Assembly: GCF_011620715.1 (NCBI RefSeq)
Contig: NZ_WOYP01000045.1
Span: forward strand, 1 to 32,023
Length of the DNA: 32,023 nucleotides
Direction: 5' to 3'
Origin: Microbacterium sp.
GTDB taxonomy: Bacteria > Actinomycetota > Actinomycetes > Actinomycetales > Microbacteriaceae
The position numbers and the translations under genes were made by a program. Positions 1-7,660 of this stretch are shown here, in pieces. How positions within the stretch are numbered: position 1 is the first letter of the stretch; each line of letters begins with the position of its first letter. The notes below the pieces were generated by a model. That model made no database searches, was not told the origin of the DNA, and worked only from the letters and a program-made list of their open reading frames with translations.

Positions 1-21
1 AGGACGCCTTCTTCATTTTCG

Positions 22-95
22 TTGCGGGGACAGGATTTGAACCTGCGACCTCTGGGTTATGAGCCCAGCGAGCTACCGAGCTGCTCCACCCCGCG
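22..95 (-). tRNA. Initiator tRNA-fMet (CAT)
   Basis: Reverse-strand cloverleaf of 74 nt with no encoded CCA. The anticodon loop CTCATAA gives CAT. Two initiator hallmarks are visible. The acceptor stem CGCGGGG/CCCCGCA leaves a C1-A72 mismatch. The anticodon stem CTGGG/CCCAG carries the three consecutive G:C pairs needed for P-site binding. The T arm is GCAGG-TTCAAAT-CCTGT. It should deliver formyl-methionine for translation initiation. It stands alone, transcribed away from the padR gene that follows. Confidence 0.96.
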
Positions 96-159
96 GCACA
101 AGAATTCAGCCTAGCACGGTTTGAACCGGCAGTCATATCGGGTCCGCCGAGAGACCCTC

Positions 160-188
160 TTGTCTATGGGAAGATATCTGCCTATAGT
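160..188 (+). promoter_or_regulatory. Promoter of padR, probably leaderless
   Basis: A -35-like TTGTCT at 160-165 and a -10-like TATAGT at 183-188 are separated by 17 bp. The ATG lies 6 nt after the -10 hexamer, so transcription would start at or next to the start codon. No Shine-Dalgarno is present. This is the best -35/-10 pair in the window. Confidence 0.6.
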
Positions 189-194
189 GTCAGC

Positions 195-554
195 ATGAGA
201 CGTCGACCCGGCACGCTGCTTCCCGTCGAGGCGGCGATCCTCGACGCTGCGTTGCGCATGCGGCAGGCCGGTGACGTGCAGTTCCACGGGTTCGGCATCG
301 CCAAGATGATGGTCGATGGCGCAGACGCGGCAACCCTGACCGCGCACGGCACGCTCTACAAAGCACTCGGCAGGCTCGAGACCGCGGGGCTGCTCGAGAG
401 CAACTGGGAGGATGCCGACGAAGCGGTCGTGCAGGGCCGTCCGCGGCGGCGGATGTACACGGTGACGGGAGCGGCGCAGCTGGCGCTCGCCCAGCACCGG
501 CAGGATTCGCGACGCGCTGCCCCGCTCGGGCGCGCCGCGTGGGAGACACCGTGA
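195..554 (+). CDS. PadR-family transcriptional regulator
   Basis: A 119-aa winged-helix protein of the PadR family. The signature is in the second half: GTLYKALGRLETAGLLES forms the recognition helix and start of the wing, followed by GRPRRRMYTVT. PadR proteins usually repress a neighbouring membrane-protein or transporter gene and respond to small hydrophobic ligands. The following membrane-protein gene starts inside this gene's stop codon (GTGA overlap at 551-554), so the two are probably a regulator-target pair made from one mRNA. The ATG at 195 is favoured because it sits 6 nt after a good -10 element. The effector cannot be read from the sequence. Confidence 0.88.
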   Translation: MRRRPGTLLPVEAAILDAALRMRQAGDVQFHGFGIAKMMVDGADAATLTAHGTLYKALGRLETAGLLESNWEDADEAVVQGRPRRRMYTVTGAAQLALAQHRQDSRRAAPLGRAAWETP

Positions 555-1351
555 GCAGGCGCGCGCCGGATCACGACGACGAGCAGGACGTCGCGGCGAT
601 CGCCGCGACGCTCGCTCGCGAGTGGGTTCGCGGTTACACCGCCTGGGTGGGCGCGGGGGCGGCCGAGCGCCGCCGCGCAGAGATCGCCTCAGACGTGTGG
701 GAGCAGCGAACCGACGCACGCGAGCGCGGGGCGGCGCCGGCGACGGCGGCGCTCTCGATCGCGGGCAGGGTGGTCGCCGGCATCCCGGCAGACCTCTTGT
801 GGGTACGTACACAACGCCTGGCGATGCGGGGTCGGCCGGCAGACCGAAAGGCACTGACCATGAACACTCTCGGACACCTCGCCGCCCGCTGGTGGTGGGC
901 ACTGGGCGCTGCGATCCTGGCGACCCTCGGAATCGTCGCCCTCTTCTCCGGCGATCGCGACCTCCAGCGCGTCCAGGTCTCGATCATCGTGGCTGCGCTC
1001 GTGGCCGGCATCGCGCTGCGGCAGTTTCTGCCGCGCACCGCGGCTACCCTGGTCGTCTTCGGGGCAGCCGTCCCCTCCCTGCTGATCTGGGCGCCGTGGG
1101 TGATGGTGATCGGCATCGCGACGCTCAGCGGTGCCGCCGTCGAGGCCGTGCGCCTCACGCGCGGCACCGCGAACCGAGTGCTCGCGGGGGTTGGACTCAT
1201 CGCTCTCGTCGCGGCGTGGCTCTGGGTAGGCGCCAGCGGCGTCACCGGTCCGGGACCCCTGAGCCCATGGGGCCCTATCGTTCTCTCCGGCGGCGGCATC
1301 GCTCTGCTGGTCGCCACCGGCGTGCATCGCCGCCCTGTGGCGGCTTCTTGA
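551..1351 (+). CDS. PadR-associated multi-pass membrane protein
   Basis: A 266-aa protein. Residues 1-100 are a charged, helical, soluble region resembling the HAAS/DUF1700-like domains often paired with PadR regulators. After residue 110 there are about five to six hydrophobic segments (roughly 112-133, 141-160, 163-181, 183-200, 209-228, 242-258). The GTG at 551 was chosen because GGGAG at 541-545 is a spaced Shine-Dalgarno and because it gives the usual 4-bp overlap with padR; a GTG at 539 in the same frame is less likely. No catalytic motif was seen. A membrane stress or signalling role controlled by the PadR protein is an inference; the specific function is unknown. Confidence 0.75.
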   Translation: MSRRAPDHDDEQDVAAIAATLAREWVRGYTAWVGAGAAERRRAEIASDVWEQRTDARERGAAPATAALSIAGRVVAGIPADLLWVRTQRLAMRGRPADRKALTMNTLGHLAARWWWALGAAILATLGIVALFSGDRDLQRVQVSIIVAALVAGIALRQFLPRTAATLVVFGAAVPSLLIWAPWVMVIGIATLSGAAVEAVRLTRGTANRVLAGVGLIALVAAWLWVGASGVTGPGPLSPWGPIVLSGGGIALLVATGVHRRPVAAS

Positions 1352-1400
1352 CGCCTGCACAACGCGTCCGATGGACGCGACTCCGCTGTGCGGGGACGCC

Positions 1401-1432
1401 TCTCGGGATGCCACTCGGCCGGCATCCCGAGA
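1401..1432. terminator. Hairpin between convergent genes (bidirectional terminator candidate)
   Basis: Perfect 12-bp inverted repeat TCTCGGGATGCC (1401-1412) and GGCATCCCGAGA (1421-1432) with an 8-nt loop. It lies between the convergent stops of the membrane protein (1351) and the MarR-family gene (1440). There is no clear T tract, so termination efficiency is uncertain. The stem contains an inverted pair of the over-represented GGATGCC word. Confidence 0.65.
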
Positions 1433-1439
1433 AGGCGCG

Positions 1440-1919
1440 TCATGCGCTGCCGGGGGGGTCGAGCGTCTCGCTGATCTCTGCCAGAAACCCTGTGATGAGC
1501 ACGAGCTCGACATCGGTGTAGCGCTCCGCCACGCCGCGCATGAGGCGCAGTCGCTCACCGAAATGACGGAAGAAGGCGCTGCGACTTTCGTCGGTGAGCA
1601 CCACGATCCGCGCGCGACGATCATGCGGGTGCGGTTGACGCGCGACGTGGCCCGATGCCGACAGCCGATCCAGGAGTTTCGTCGTCGACGCGCTCGAGAT
1701 GCGCAGATGTTCGGCCAGCTGATGCGGACTGACGATCTCGCCACGACCTTCGCGCATGATCAGCATGCGCAGCGCGGCGAGATCAGTGGCGTTCATATCC
1801 ATGTCGCCCTTCAAGCCGCCGTGCATGCGATCCATCGCGTCCGTGAACGCGCGGATCGCCTGCAGCACGCCCATGACCACTTGGTCATGGGGCGTTCGTG
1901 CCGGCCCAGGCTGCGACAT
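1440..1919 (-). CDS. crtR: MarR-family regulator, probable CrtR repressor of the carotenoid operon
   Basis: A 159-aa MarR-family protein. The winged helix spans about residues 44-112: LAEHLRISSASTTKLLDRLS is the helix-turn-helix, and HPHDRRARIVVLT is the wing with the typical DRR motif. Flanking helices would form the dimer interface. It is divergent from idi-crtE, the arrangement of Corynebacterium glutamicum CrtR, a MarR-type repressor of the crt operon reported to respond to geranylgeranyl diphosphate. A perfect palindrome in the shared intergenic region supports direct control of the operon and of itself. The start has an upstream GGGAG at about 7 nt spacing. MarR membership is clear; the CrtR assignment rests on position. 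Confidence 0.82.
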   Translation of the reverse strand: MSQPGPARTPHDQVVMGVLQAIRAFTDAMDRMHGGLKGDMDMNATDLAALRMLIMREGRGEIVSPHQLAEHLRISSASTTKLLDRLSASGHVARQPHPHDRRARIVVLTDESRSAFFRHFGERLRLMRGVAERYTDVELVLITGFLAEISETLDPPGSA

Positions 1920-1962
1920 GTGGACACTCCCTCAGTTCTCTTGTATCATCGTCGCAAACATA

Positions 1963-1981
1963 TCGCTAGATAAACTAGCGA
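1963..1981. promoter_or_regulatory. Probable CrtR operator (7-5-7 inverted repeat)
   Basis: Perfect inverted repeat TCGCTAG-ATAAA-CTAGCGA in an AT-rich patch of otherwise GC-rich DNA, between the divergent crtR and idi genes. It overlaps possible -10 elements for idi (TAGATA 1967-1972 or TAAACT 1971-1976) and ends 3 nt before the idi Shine-Dalgarno. Occupancy would therefore block idi-crt transcription. A TATGTT on the other strand (1962-1957) could be the crtR -10, giving autoregulation. Confidence 0.65.
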
Positions 1982-1996
1982 ATTGGAGGAGTGCCC

Positions 1997-2551
1997 ATGA
2001 ACAACGCCGACCACGTCGTCCTCCTCGATGACGAGGGCCGGGCGATCGGCACCGCCCCCAAGAGCAGCGTGCACGGCCGGGACACAGCATTGCACCTCGC
2101 CTTCTCCTGCCACGTCATGAATGACGACGGCCAGGTGCTGGTCACGCGGCGCGCCCTGAACAAGACGACGTGGCCGGGCGTATGGAGCAACTCGTTCTGC
2201 GGGCACCCTCGACCGGCTGAACCCGTCCTGAGCGCGGTGCACCGACGCGCCGAGTACGAACTCGGCATCACGCTCACCGACATCGAGCTCGCGCTCCCCC
2301 TCTTCCGCTACCGTGCCGTCGATGCGAGCGGCATCGTCGAGTACGAGGTGTGCCCGGTTTACACCGCGCGCACCTCGGATGAGCCGATCCTCAATCCTCT
2401 CGAGGTCACGGAGGCGAAATGGGTCGACCCCGGCGATCTGGGAACGTCCCTGTCGGCGACACCATGGGCGTTCAGCCCCTGGCTGGTGCTTCAGGCCGAG
2501 CAGCTGCACCTGTTCGGCTCCGAACCTGTGCTGCAGCGACGAGCGTCATGA
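1997..2551 (+). CDS. idi: Isopentenyl-diphosphate delta-isomerase, type I
   Basis: A 184-aa Nudix-fold enzyme that interconverts isopentenyl and dimethylallyl diphosphate, balancing precursors for prenyl elongation. The catalytic cysteine is Cys68 in NSFCGHP, and the second catalytic residue is Glu117 in EYEVCPV (Glu115 nearby). HVVLLDDEGR at the N-terminus is typical of the family. The ATG at 1997 is preferred over the in-frame GTG at 1991 because GGAGG (1985-1989) is 7 nt before the ATG and almost touches the GTG. It is the first gene of the carotenoid operon, and its stop overlaps the crtE start (ATGA, 2548-2551), so isomerase supply is probably coupled to the pathway. Confidence 0.95.
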   Translation: MNNADHVVLLDDEGRAIGTAPKSSVHGRDTALHLAFSCHVMNDDGQVLVTRRALNKTTWPGVWSNSFCGHPRPAEPVLSAVHRRAEYELGITLTDIELALPLFRYRAVDASGIVEYEVCPVYTARTSDEPILNPLEVTEAKWVDPGDLGTSLSATPWAFSPWLVLQAEQLHLFGSEPVLQRRAS

Positions 2552-3603
2552 TCCCGCTCGCCACGCGAGCGGCCATCGACGAATCGATCGAGGGCTCGCT
2601 GCGGCGCATACGTGATCGCGCGATCGACCTGGGCAGCGGATTCGAAGCGCTCACGGATGCCGTCGCACGCGCAACGGCCGGTGGCAAGCGCTTGCGGCCC
2701 ACGCTGGTCGCGGCATCCTTCGCGGCCTTCGGCGGCGACCCGGACGACTGCCCGTCGCTGTACTCGGTCGCGGGCGCGTTCGAGTTGCTGCACACCGCGT
2801 TCGTCGTGCACGACGACGTGATCGACCACGACACAGTGCGACGCGGCATTCCGAATATCGGCGGCGAGTTCCGCGTACGCGCTCGCGAGCGGGGAGCGGA
2901 TGCCGCAGGGGCCGCGGTGCTCGGCGACGCGGCGGCCATTCTCGCGGGCGACCTGCTGTTGCATGAGGCGTCCCGCCTGATCGCGCTGGCCGACGTGTCG
3001 CCGCGGATCCGCGCCGGACTTTTCGAACTGCTCGACGACGCGATCTACGTCTCGGCCGCCGGGGAGCTCGCCGACGTCGAGAACGCGGTCATGCCCGAAT
3101 ACGCCGAGGCGGAGGCGATCTTCGACGCCACCTTCAACAAGACCGCCGTCTACTCGTTCAGCGCACCGCTGTGCGCCGGCGCCCTCCTCGCCGGCGCACC
3201 GCCCGAAGCGATCGCCGCGCTCGAGACCGAGGGCGGACGACTGGGTCTCGCCTTCCAGCTGGTGGACGACCTGATCGGCGCGTTCGGCTCGGCAGCGCAG
3301 GCCGGCCGCGACGAGGGCGGGGATCTCCGCGAAACCAAGAGCACGCCGCTGATCGCCCTGGCTCGGCAGAGCCCCACCTGGTCGCGCGTCAATGACGCTC
3401 TCGCCGTCGCGCACACCGGTCCTATCGCTGTTCGCGAGGCCCAGCTGGCCCTCGAGGAGAGCGGAGCCCGTCTGCACCTGCGTACTCTGATCGACGATAC
3501 GCTCTGGAGTGTGCGAACGGCCGCGGAAGACCCGGCATTGCCGGTGCGGGCGCGTCGGCTGATCTGCGAGCTGGCCGACCGCATCGCGGAGCGCATCCCG
3601 TGA
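2548..3603 (+). CDS. crtE: Polyprenyl (geranylgeranyl) diphosphate synthase
   Basis: A 351-aa trans-prenyltransferase. GKRLRP (46-51) binds diphosphate. The first aspartate-rich motif is HDDVIDHD (Asp89, Asp90, Asp93) and the second is LVDDLIGAFG (Asp240, Asp241); both bind Mg2+-diphosphate. It should condense IPP with allylic diphosphates to make C20 geranylgeranyl diphosphate, the substrate of CrtB and the reported effector of CrtR. Product length is inferred from the operon, since family motifs alone do not separate C15 from C20 synthases. The ATG at 2548 lies in the idi stop codon and the stop overlaps the crtB GTG, so translation is probably coupled on both sides. A longer reading frame starting inside idi is unlikely. 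Confidence 0.94.
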   Translation: MIPLATRAAIDESIEGSLRRIRDRAIDLGSGFEALTDAVARATAGGKRLRPTLVAASFAAFGGDPDDCPSLYSVAGAFELLHTAFVVHDDVIDHDTVRRGIPNIGGEFRVRARERGADAAGAAVLGDAAAILAGDLLLHEASRLIALADVSPRIRAGLFELLDDAIYVSAAGELADVENAVMPEYAEAEAIFDATFNKTAVYSFSAPLCAGALLAGAPPEAIAALETEGGRLGLAFQLVDDLIGAFGSAAQAGRDEGGDLRETKSTPLIALARQSPTWSRVNDALAVAHTGPIAVREAQLALEESGARLHLRTLIDDTLWSVRTAAEDPALPVRARRLICELADRIAERIP

Positions 3604-4484
3604 GTCATGAGCCGACCGGGCTCCCCCTGTACGACAAGGCAGCCGAGGATGCCGCAGCCGCGGTCATCGCAGCATACTCGACGTCCTTCGGCCTGGCCAC
3701 ACGCCTGCTCGGACCGCGCCCCCGCCGCCACGTGCGCAACATCTACGCGCTGGTGCGCATCGCGGATGAGATCGTCGACGGGCCTGCGGCCGCCGCCGGG
3801 TTGGACCCGACCGCCGAGCGCGCCATGCTCGACTCGCTCGAGACCGAAAGCCTCACTGCGATCGAGCAGGGCTTCAGTTCGAACCTCGTCGTACACGCCT
3901 TCGCCCGGACGGCGCGGGAATGCGGCATCGGCGATGCGCTGATCGGACCGTTCTTCGCCTCGATGCGCACCGATCTGCTGACCGCGCGCCACGACGCGGC
4001 CTCCCACGATGACTACGTCTACGGGTCGGCCGAAGTCGTCGGGCTCATGTGCCTTCAGGTCTTCGTGAACGCCGGGGCCCCGCATCCGACCGCGCCCGAG
4101 CCCGGCCTCGTCAACGGCGCACGGCGGCTCGGCGCCGCGTTCCAGGACGTGAACTTCCTGCGCGACCAGCAACACGACGAGGTCGCACTGGGCCGGGACT
4201 ATCTCGGTCTCGGTTCGGGCGCTTCGAACCGGGTAGAGGTCCTCGACCGGATCGATGCCGACCTGGCGGCCGCGGCCGCGGTGATCCCGCTCCTGCCGGC
4301 GGACTGCCGCCGCGCGGTGACCGCCGCGCACGACATGTTCGCCTCGCTGTCGTGGCGGCTGCGGCGCGACGCCGCGCCCGACGAGCGCGTCCGCGTTCCC
4401 GACGCAGTGAAGGCCGCGCTGGCCGCCCGCGCATGGCTGGGCTTCGCGCCGCGGCATCGGCATCCAGTACGCGCACGAGCATGA
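3600..4484 (+). CDS. crtB: Phytoene synthase
   Basis: A 294-aa squalene/phytoene synthase family protein. It joins two geranylgeranyl diphosphates head to head to give C40 phytoene, the first committed carotenoid step. The first Asp-rich motif is IADEIVD (Asp56, Asp60). The second lies in FQDVNFLRDQQHDE (Asp189, Asp193). YSTSFGLATRLL near residue 26 is the usual N-terminal family motif. The GTG start overlaps the crtE stop (GTGA, 3600-3603). A 32-nt gap follows before crtI. The mmpL-type gene found between crtE and crtB in C. glutamicum is absent here. Confidence 0.95.
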   Translation: MSHEPTGLPLYDKAAEDAAAAVIAAYSTSFGLATRLLGPRPRRHVRNIYALVRIADEIVDGPAAAAGLDPTAERAMLDSLETESLTAIEQGFSSNLVVHAFARTARECGIGDALIGPFFASMRTDLLTARHDAASHDDYVYGSAEVVGLMCLQVFVNAGAPHPTAPEPGLVNGARRLGAAFQDVNFLRDQQHDEVALGRDYLGLGSGASNRVEVLDRIDADLAAAAAVIPLLPADCRRAVTAAHDMFASLSWRLRRDAAPDERVRVPDAVKAALAARAWLGFAPRHRHPVRARA

Positions 4485-4516
4485 TCCGGAGCGACCGAAT
4501 ATCGGAGGAATCACCC

Positions 4517-6085
4517 ATGACCGACGACGACAAGCGCTCAGCCGTCGTGATCGGTGCCGGCATCGCGGGACTCGCGACCGCTGCCCTGCTCGGCGCAGAA
4601 GGCTGGAACGTCACCATACTCGAGGCGCGGACGGAGCTCGGGGGGCGGGTCGGCTCCTGGGAGCAGGACGGATTCCGGTTCGACACGGGTCCGAGCTGGT
4701 ACCTCATGCCCGAGGTCTTCGAGCACTTCTTCCGGTTGCTGGGCACGACTGCCGAGCGCGAGCTGGACCTCGTCCGGCTCGAGCCCGCATACCGCGTCTA
4801 CAGCGAGCCGAACGCCGAGCGCCCGCTCCCCCCGACCGACGTGCGGTCGGGGCGCGCCGAGGCCACCGTGCTGTTCGAGCAGATCGAGCCGGGCGCCGGT
4901 GCGAAGCTCGATGCGTATCTCGACTCGGCATCCGACGCCTACGAGCTCTCGGTGACACGGTTCCTCTATGACACCTACGAGACGACCGCCGGCCTGCGCG
5001 ATCCTGCCCTGCTGCGACGCGCAGGACAGCTCGCCCCCCTGCTGACCCGGTCGCTCGCCAGCTACGTCGACCGCCGGTTCACCGATCCTCGGCTGCGCCA
5101 GATCCTCGGCTACCCCGCCGTGTTCCTCGGCGGTTCGCCGTACGGCGTGCCGAGCCTGTACCACCTGATGAGTCACCTCGATCTGGACGAGGGCGTGCTG
5201 TATCCACGCGGGGGCTTCACCGAAGTGATCGCCGCCGTCGAGCGACTCGCGCTCGCAAACGGAGCGCGCGTGCGCACGGGCTGCGAGGTCGCCGAGATCA
5301 CGACGAGGGATGCCGTGGCCACGGGCGTCCGCCTCACGGACGGACGGCTCATCCCGGCTGACCTGGTGGTCTCGACCGCCGACCTGCACCACACCGAGAC
5401 CCAGCTGCTTCCTCCGGCCCTGCAGACGTATCCGGAGAAGTGGTGGGCCAAGCGCACGCCCAGCCCGGGCGCCCTGCTGCTGCTGCTGGGGGTCGAGGGC
5501 GAGCTGCCGCAGCTCTCTCACCACACCTTGCTGTTCGCGCAGGACTGGCGCTCGAACTTCGAGGACATCTTCCAGGAACCCCGCCGCATCCCCGACCCGG
5601 CCTCGCTCTATATCTGCAGGCCGAGCGCGACCGATGCGGGTGTCGCGCCGGCCGGTCACGAGAACCTGTTCGTGCTCGTGCCGATCCCCGCCGACCCCAA
5701 GGTCGGGCACGGCGGGGTCGACGGCGACGGAGACGCCGCCGTCGAGGCCGCGGCCGACCGCGTCATCAGGCAGATCTCCGAGTGGTGCGGCATCCCGGAC
5801 CTGGGCGACCGCATCGTGGTGCGCCGCACGATCGCGCCCGGCGACTTCGCCGATGACCTGCACTCCTGGCGCGGCAACGCGCTCGGGCTCGCACACACCC
5901 TCGGCCAGAGTGCGATGTTCCGTCCCCGAAACGCCTCCCGCAAGGTGCGTGGCCTCTCATATGCGGGCGGTTCGGCCCTGCCCGGAATCGGCCTGCCGAT
6001 GTGCCTGATCTCGGCCGAACTGGTTCTCAAACGCCTGCGCGGCGATCGCACCGCCGGACCACTGCCCGAGCCGGCCAGGGTGTGA
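4517..6085 (+). CDS. crtI: Phytoene desaturase, CrtI type
   Basis: A 522-aa FAD-dependent desaturase that introduces four double bases' worth of unsaturation (four desaturation steps) into phytoene to give lycopene. The N-terminus has the dinucleotide-binding motif VIGAGIAGLATAALL, then LEARTELGGRVGSW and FDTGPSWYLMP, typical of CrtI. The C-terminus has the conserved YAGGSALPGIGLPMCLISAE FAD-binding motif. GGAGGA at 4504-4509 gives a good Shine-Dalgarno 7 nt before the ATG. It is the only downstream operon gene with its own strong ribosome-binding site. An open frame extends upstream through crtB in another frame but has no family sequence. The stop is 1 nt from the crtYe start. Confidence 0.95.
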   Translation: MTDDDKRSAVVIGAGIAGLATAALLGAEGWNVTILEARTELGGRVGSWEQDGFRFDTGPSWYLMPEVFEHFFRLLGTTAERELDLVRLEPAYRVYSEPNAERPLPPTDVRSGRAEATVLFEQIEPGAGAKLDAYLDSASDAYELSVTRFLYDTYETTAGLRDPALLRRAGQLAPLLTRSLASYVDRRFTDPRLRQILGYPAVFLGGSPYGVPSLYHLMSHLDLDEGVLYPRGGFTEVIAAVERLALANGARVRTGCEVAEITTRDAVATGVRLTDGRLIPADLVVSTADLHHTETQLLPPALQTYPEKWWAKRTPSPGALLLLLGVEGELPQLSHHTLLFAQDWRSNFEDIFQEPRRIPDPASLYICRPSATDAGVAPAGHENLFVLVPIPADPKVGHGGVDGDGDAAVEAAADRVIRQISEWCGIPDLGDRIVVRRTIAPGDFADDLHSWRGNALGLAHTLGQSAMFRPRNASRKVRGLSYAGGSALPGIGLPMCLISAELVLKRLRGDRTAGPLPEPARV

Positions 6086-6086
6086 C

Positions 6087-6443
6087 ATGCCCGGAATCTA
6101 CCTGCTTGCGATCCTCGCGTCCGCCGGCGGCATCGTCGCGCTCGACGCGCGCTGGCGACTCGCGGCCTGGGCTGCGCCCGGGCGCACCCTCGCGGCGGTG
6201 GGGATCGGCACGGCGTTCTTCCTCGTCTGGGATGCGGTCGGCATCGCGACCGGGGTCTTCGTGAAGGGCGACAGCCCGCTCTACCTCGGCATCGATGTGG
6301 CCCCTCAGCTGCCGATCGAGGAACCGTTCTTCCTCGCCTTCCTGTGCTACCTCGCGCTCGTCGCATGGGCTGCCGCGCTGCGGGCGCTCCGGGCGCTCCG
6401 GGCGCGCGCACTCGCGGACCCGTCGGCGGAGCGCCGCACGTGA
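6087..6443 (+). CDS. crtYe: C50 carotenoid cyclase subunit (CrtYe/LbtA type)
   Basis: A 118-aa membrane protein with about three hydrophobic helices. It belongs to the small heterodimeric lycopene-cyclase-domain family. The key motif is QLPIEEPFF (Pro76-Glu79), and WDAVGIATGVF around residue 48 matches the family's first conserved block. With CrtYf it would cyclise the C50 intermediate made by CrtEb. Known homologues give epsilon rings (decaprenoxanthin), gamma rings (sarcinaxanthin) or beta rings (C.p.450); ring type cannot be decided from motifs alone. The ATG is 1 nt after the crtI stop, and the stop overlaps the crtYf GTG. Confidence 0.9.
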   Translation: MPGIYLLAILASAGGIVALDARWRLAAWAAPGRTLAAVGIGTAFFLVWDAVGIATGVFVKGDSPLYLGIDVAPQLPIEEPFFLAFLCYLALVAWAAALRALRALRARALADPSAERRT

Positions 6444-6757
6444 CCTACGCCCTCATCGTCCTGCCATTCCTGCTGATCACCGTGGTGGTGACGCTCGCGA
6501 CACTTCGCCGCCCCGCCTTCGCACGGCGGATGGGCGCATCGGGCATCGCCGCGCTCGCGCTGATCGCGCTCACCGCCGTCTTCGACAACGCGATGATCGC
6601 CGCAGAGCTGTTCACGTATCCGGCCGAGCACCTGAGCGGCATCCGCATCGGCCTCGCTCCCCTGGAAGACTTCTCGTATCCGCTGTCCGCGGCGTTCCTG
6701 GTTCCGGCCGTCTTCACGCTGCTCACGCGGCGAAGCGGCGGGGAGGCGACGCAGTGA
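6440..6757 (+). CDS. crtYf: C50 carotenoid cyclase subunit (CrtYf/LbtB type)
   Basis: A 105-aa membrane protein with three predicted helices, the second half of the heterodimeric cyclase. The conserved acidic motif is LAPLEDFSYP (Glu76, Asp77), and AVFDNAMIAAELFTYP precedes it as in other family members. The GTG at 6440 was chosen because it overlaps the crtYe stop (GTGA) and gives the family's usual short N-terminus MTYALIVLPFLL; an upstream in-frame start would add an Arg/Ala-rich piece read from crtYe in another frame. The close overlap with crtYe fits equal production of two partner subunits. The stop overlaps the crtEb start. Confidence 0.9.
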   Translation: MTYALIVLPFLLITVVVTLATLRRPAFARRMGASGIAALALIALTAVFDNAMIAAELFTYPAEHLSGIRIGLAPLEDFSYPLSAAFLVPAVFTLLTRRSGGEATQ

Positions 6758-7647
6758 GCGACGCGCGCGCGCTGAGACCCGGAGCTGTGCTCACGCAACT
6801 ATTCGTCGCATCGCGGCCGGTGAGCTGGATCAACACGGCATACCCGTTCGCCGCCGCGTACCTGCTGACGACCCGGCAGATCGACCCGACCCTCCTCATC
6901 GGCACGCTGTTCTTCCTGATCCCCTACAACCTCGCGATGTACGGCATCAACGACGTATTCGACTACGAGTCCGACCTGCGCAATCCCCGCAAGGGCGGAA
7001 CGCACGGGGCCGTTCTGGACCGGCGGATGCATCGCATCACGCTGTGGGCCGCCGCTCTGTCGTGCCTGCCGTTCGTGGTGTATCTGGTGTTCGCAGGTTC
7101 GCCGCTGTCCGTGTTCGTGCTGGCGGCGAGCCTGTTCTTCGTCGTCTTCTACAGCGCACCCCCGCTGCGGCTGAAGGAAGTGCCGTTCGCGGATTCGGTG
7201 ACCTCCAGCATCCATTTCTTCTCGCCCGCGGTGTACGGGCTCGTGCTGGCCGGAGCGGCCTGGACCTGGCAGCTGGGCGCCGTGGTTCTCGCCTTTGCGC
7301 TGTGGGGCGTCGCCTCGCACGCGTTCGGCGCCGTGCAGGACGTCGTCGCCGACCGCGAGGCAGACATCTCATCGATCGCGACCGCCCGCGGCGCCCGCTG
7401 GACCGTCTGGTTCTCGCTCTGGTGCTACACCGCGTCCGGCGTGGTGATGCTCGCGACAGCATGGCCGGGTCCGCTGGCGGCGTTCGTCCCACTGCTGTAC
7501 ATCGCCACGGTGTGGCCGTTCCGAGCGATCACCGACGCGACTGCCGAGCGAGCGACCGCAGGGTGGAGCCGCTTCCTTTGGATCAACCAGATCGCCGGCT
7601 TCATCGTGACACTGCTGCTGATCTGGTACTGGCTGCTGACGGCCTGA
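6754..7647 (+). CDS. crtEb: Lycopene elongase, UbiA-type prenyltransferase
   Basis: A 297-aa multi-pass membrane prenyltransferase of the UbiA superfamily. The first Asp-rich motif is NDVFDYESD (Asn66, Asp67, Asp70, Asp74) and the second is DVVADREAD (Asp196, Asp200, Asp204). In C. glutamicum, Micrococcus and Agromyces, CrtEb-type enzymes add two C5 units from DMAPP to the ends of lycopene, giving flavuxanthin or a similar C50 intermediate for CrtYe/CrtYf. The GTG overlaps the crtYf stop (GTGA, 6754-6757). It is the last gene of the operon; the convergent UPF0182 gene ends 13 bp away and no terminator is visible between them. No carotenoid glycosyltransferase follows. Confidence 0.93.
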   Translation: MSDARALRPGAVLTQLFVASRPVSWINTAYPFAAAYLLTTRQIDPTLLIGTLFFLIPYNLAMYGINDVFDYESDLRNPRKGGTHGAVLDRRMHRITLWAAALSCLPFVVYLVFAGSPLSVFVLAASLFFVVFYSAPPLRLKEVPFADSVTSSIHFFSPAVYGLVLAGAAWTWQLGAVVLAFALWGVASHAFGAVQDVVADREADISSIATARGARWTVWFSLWCYTASGVVMLATAWPGPLAAFVPLLYIATVWPFRAITDATAERATAGWSRFLWINQIAGFIVTLLLIWYWLLTA

Positions 7648-7660
7648 CCCGCGACGCCGC

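Noticed and set aside
4049..4516. Long N-terminal extension of CrtI overlapping crtB
   Set aside because: It is an Arg/Pro-rich shadow of crtB in another frame, and a strong Shine-Dalgarno precedes the ATG at 4517.
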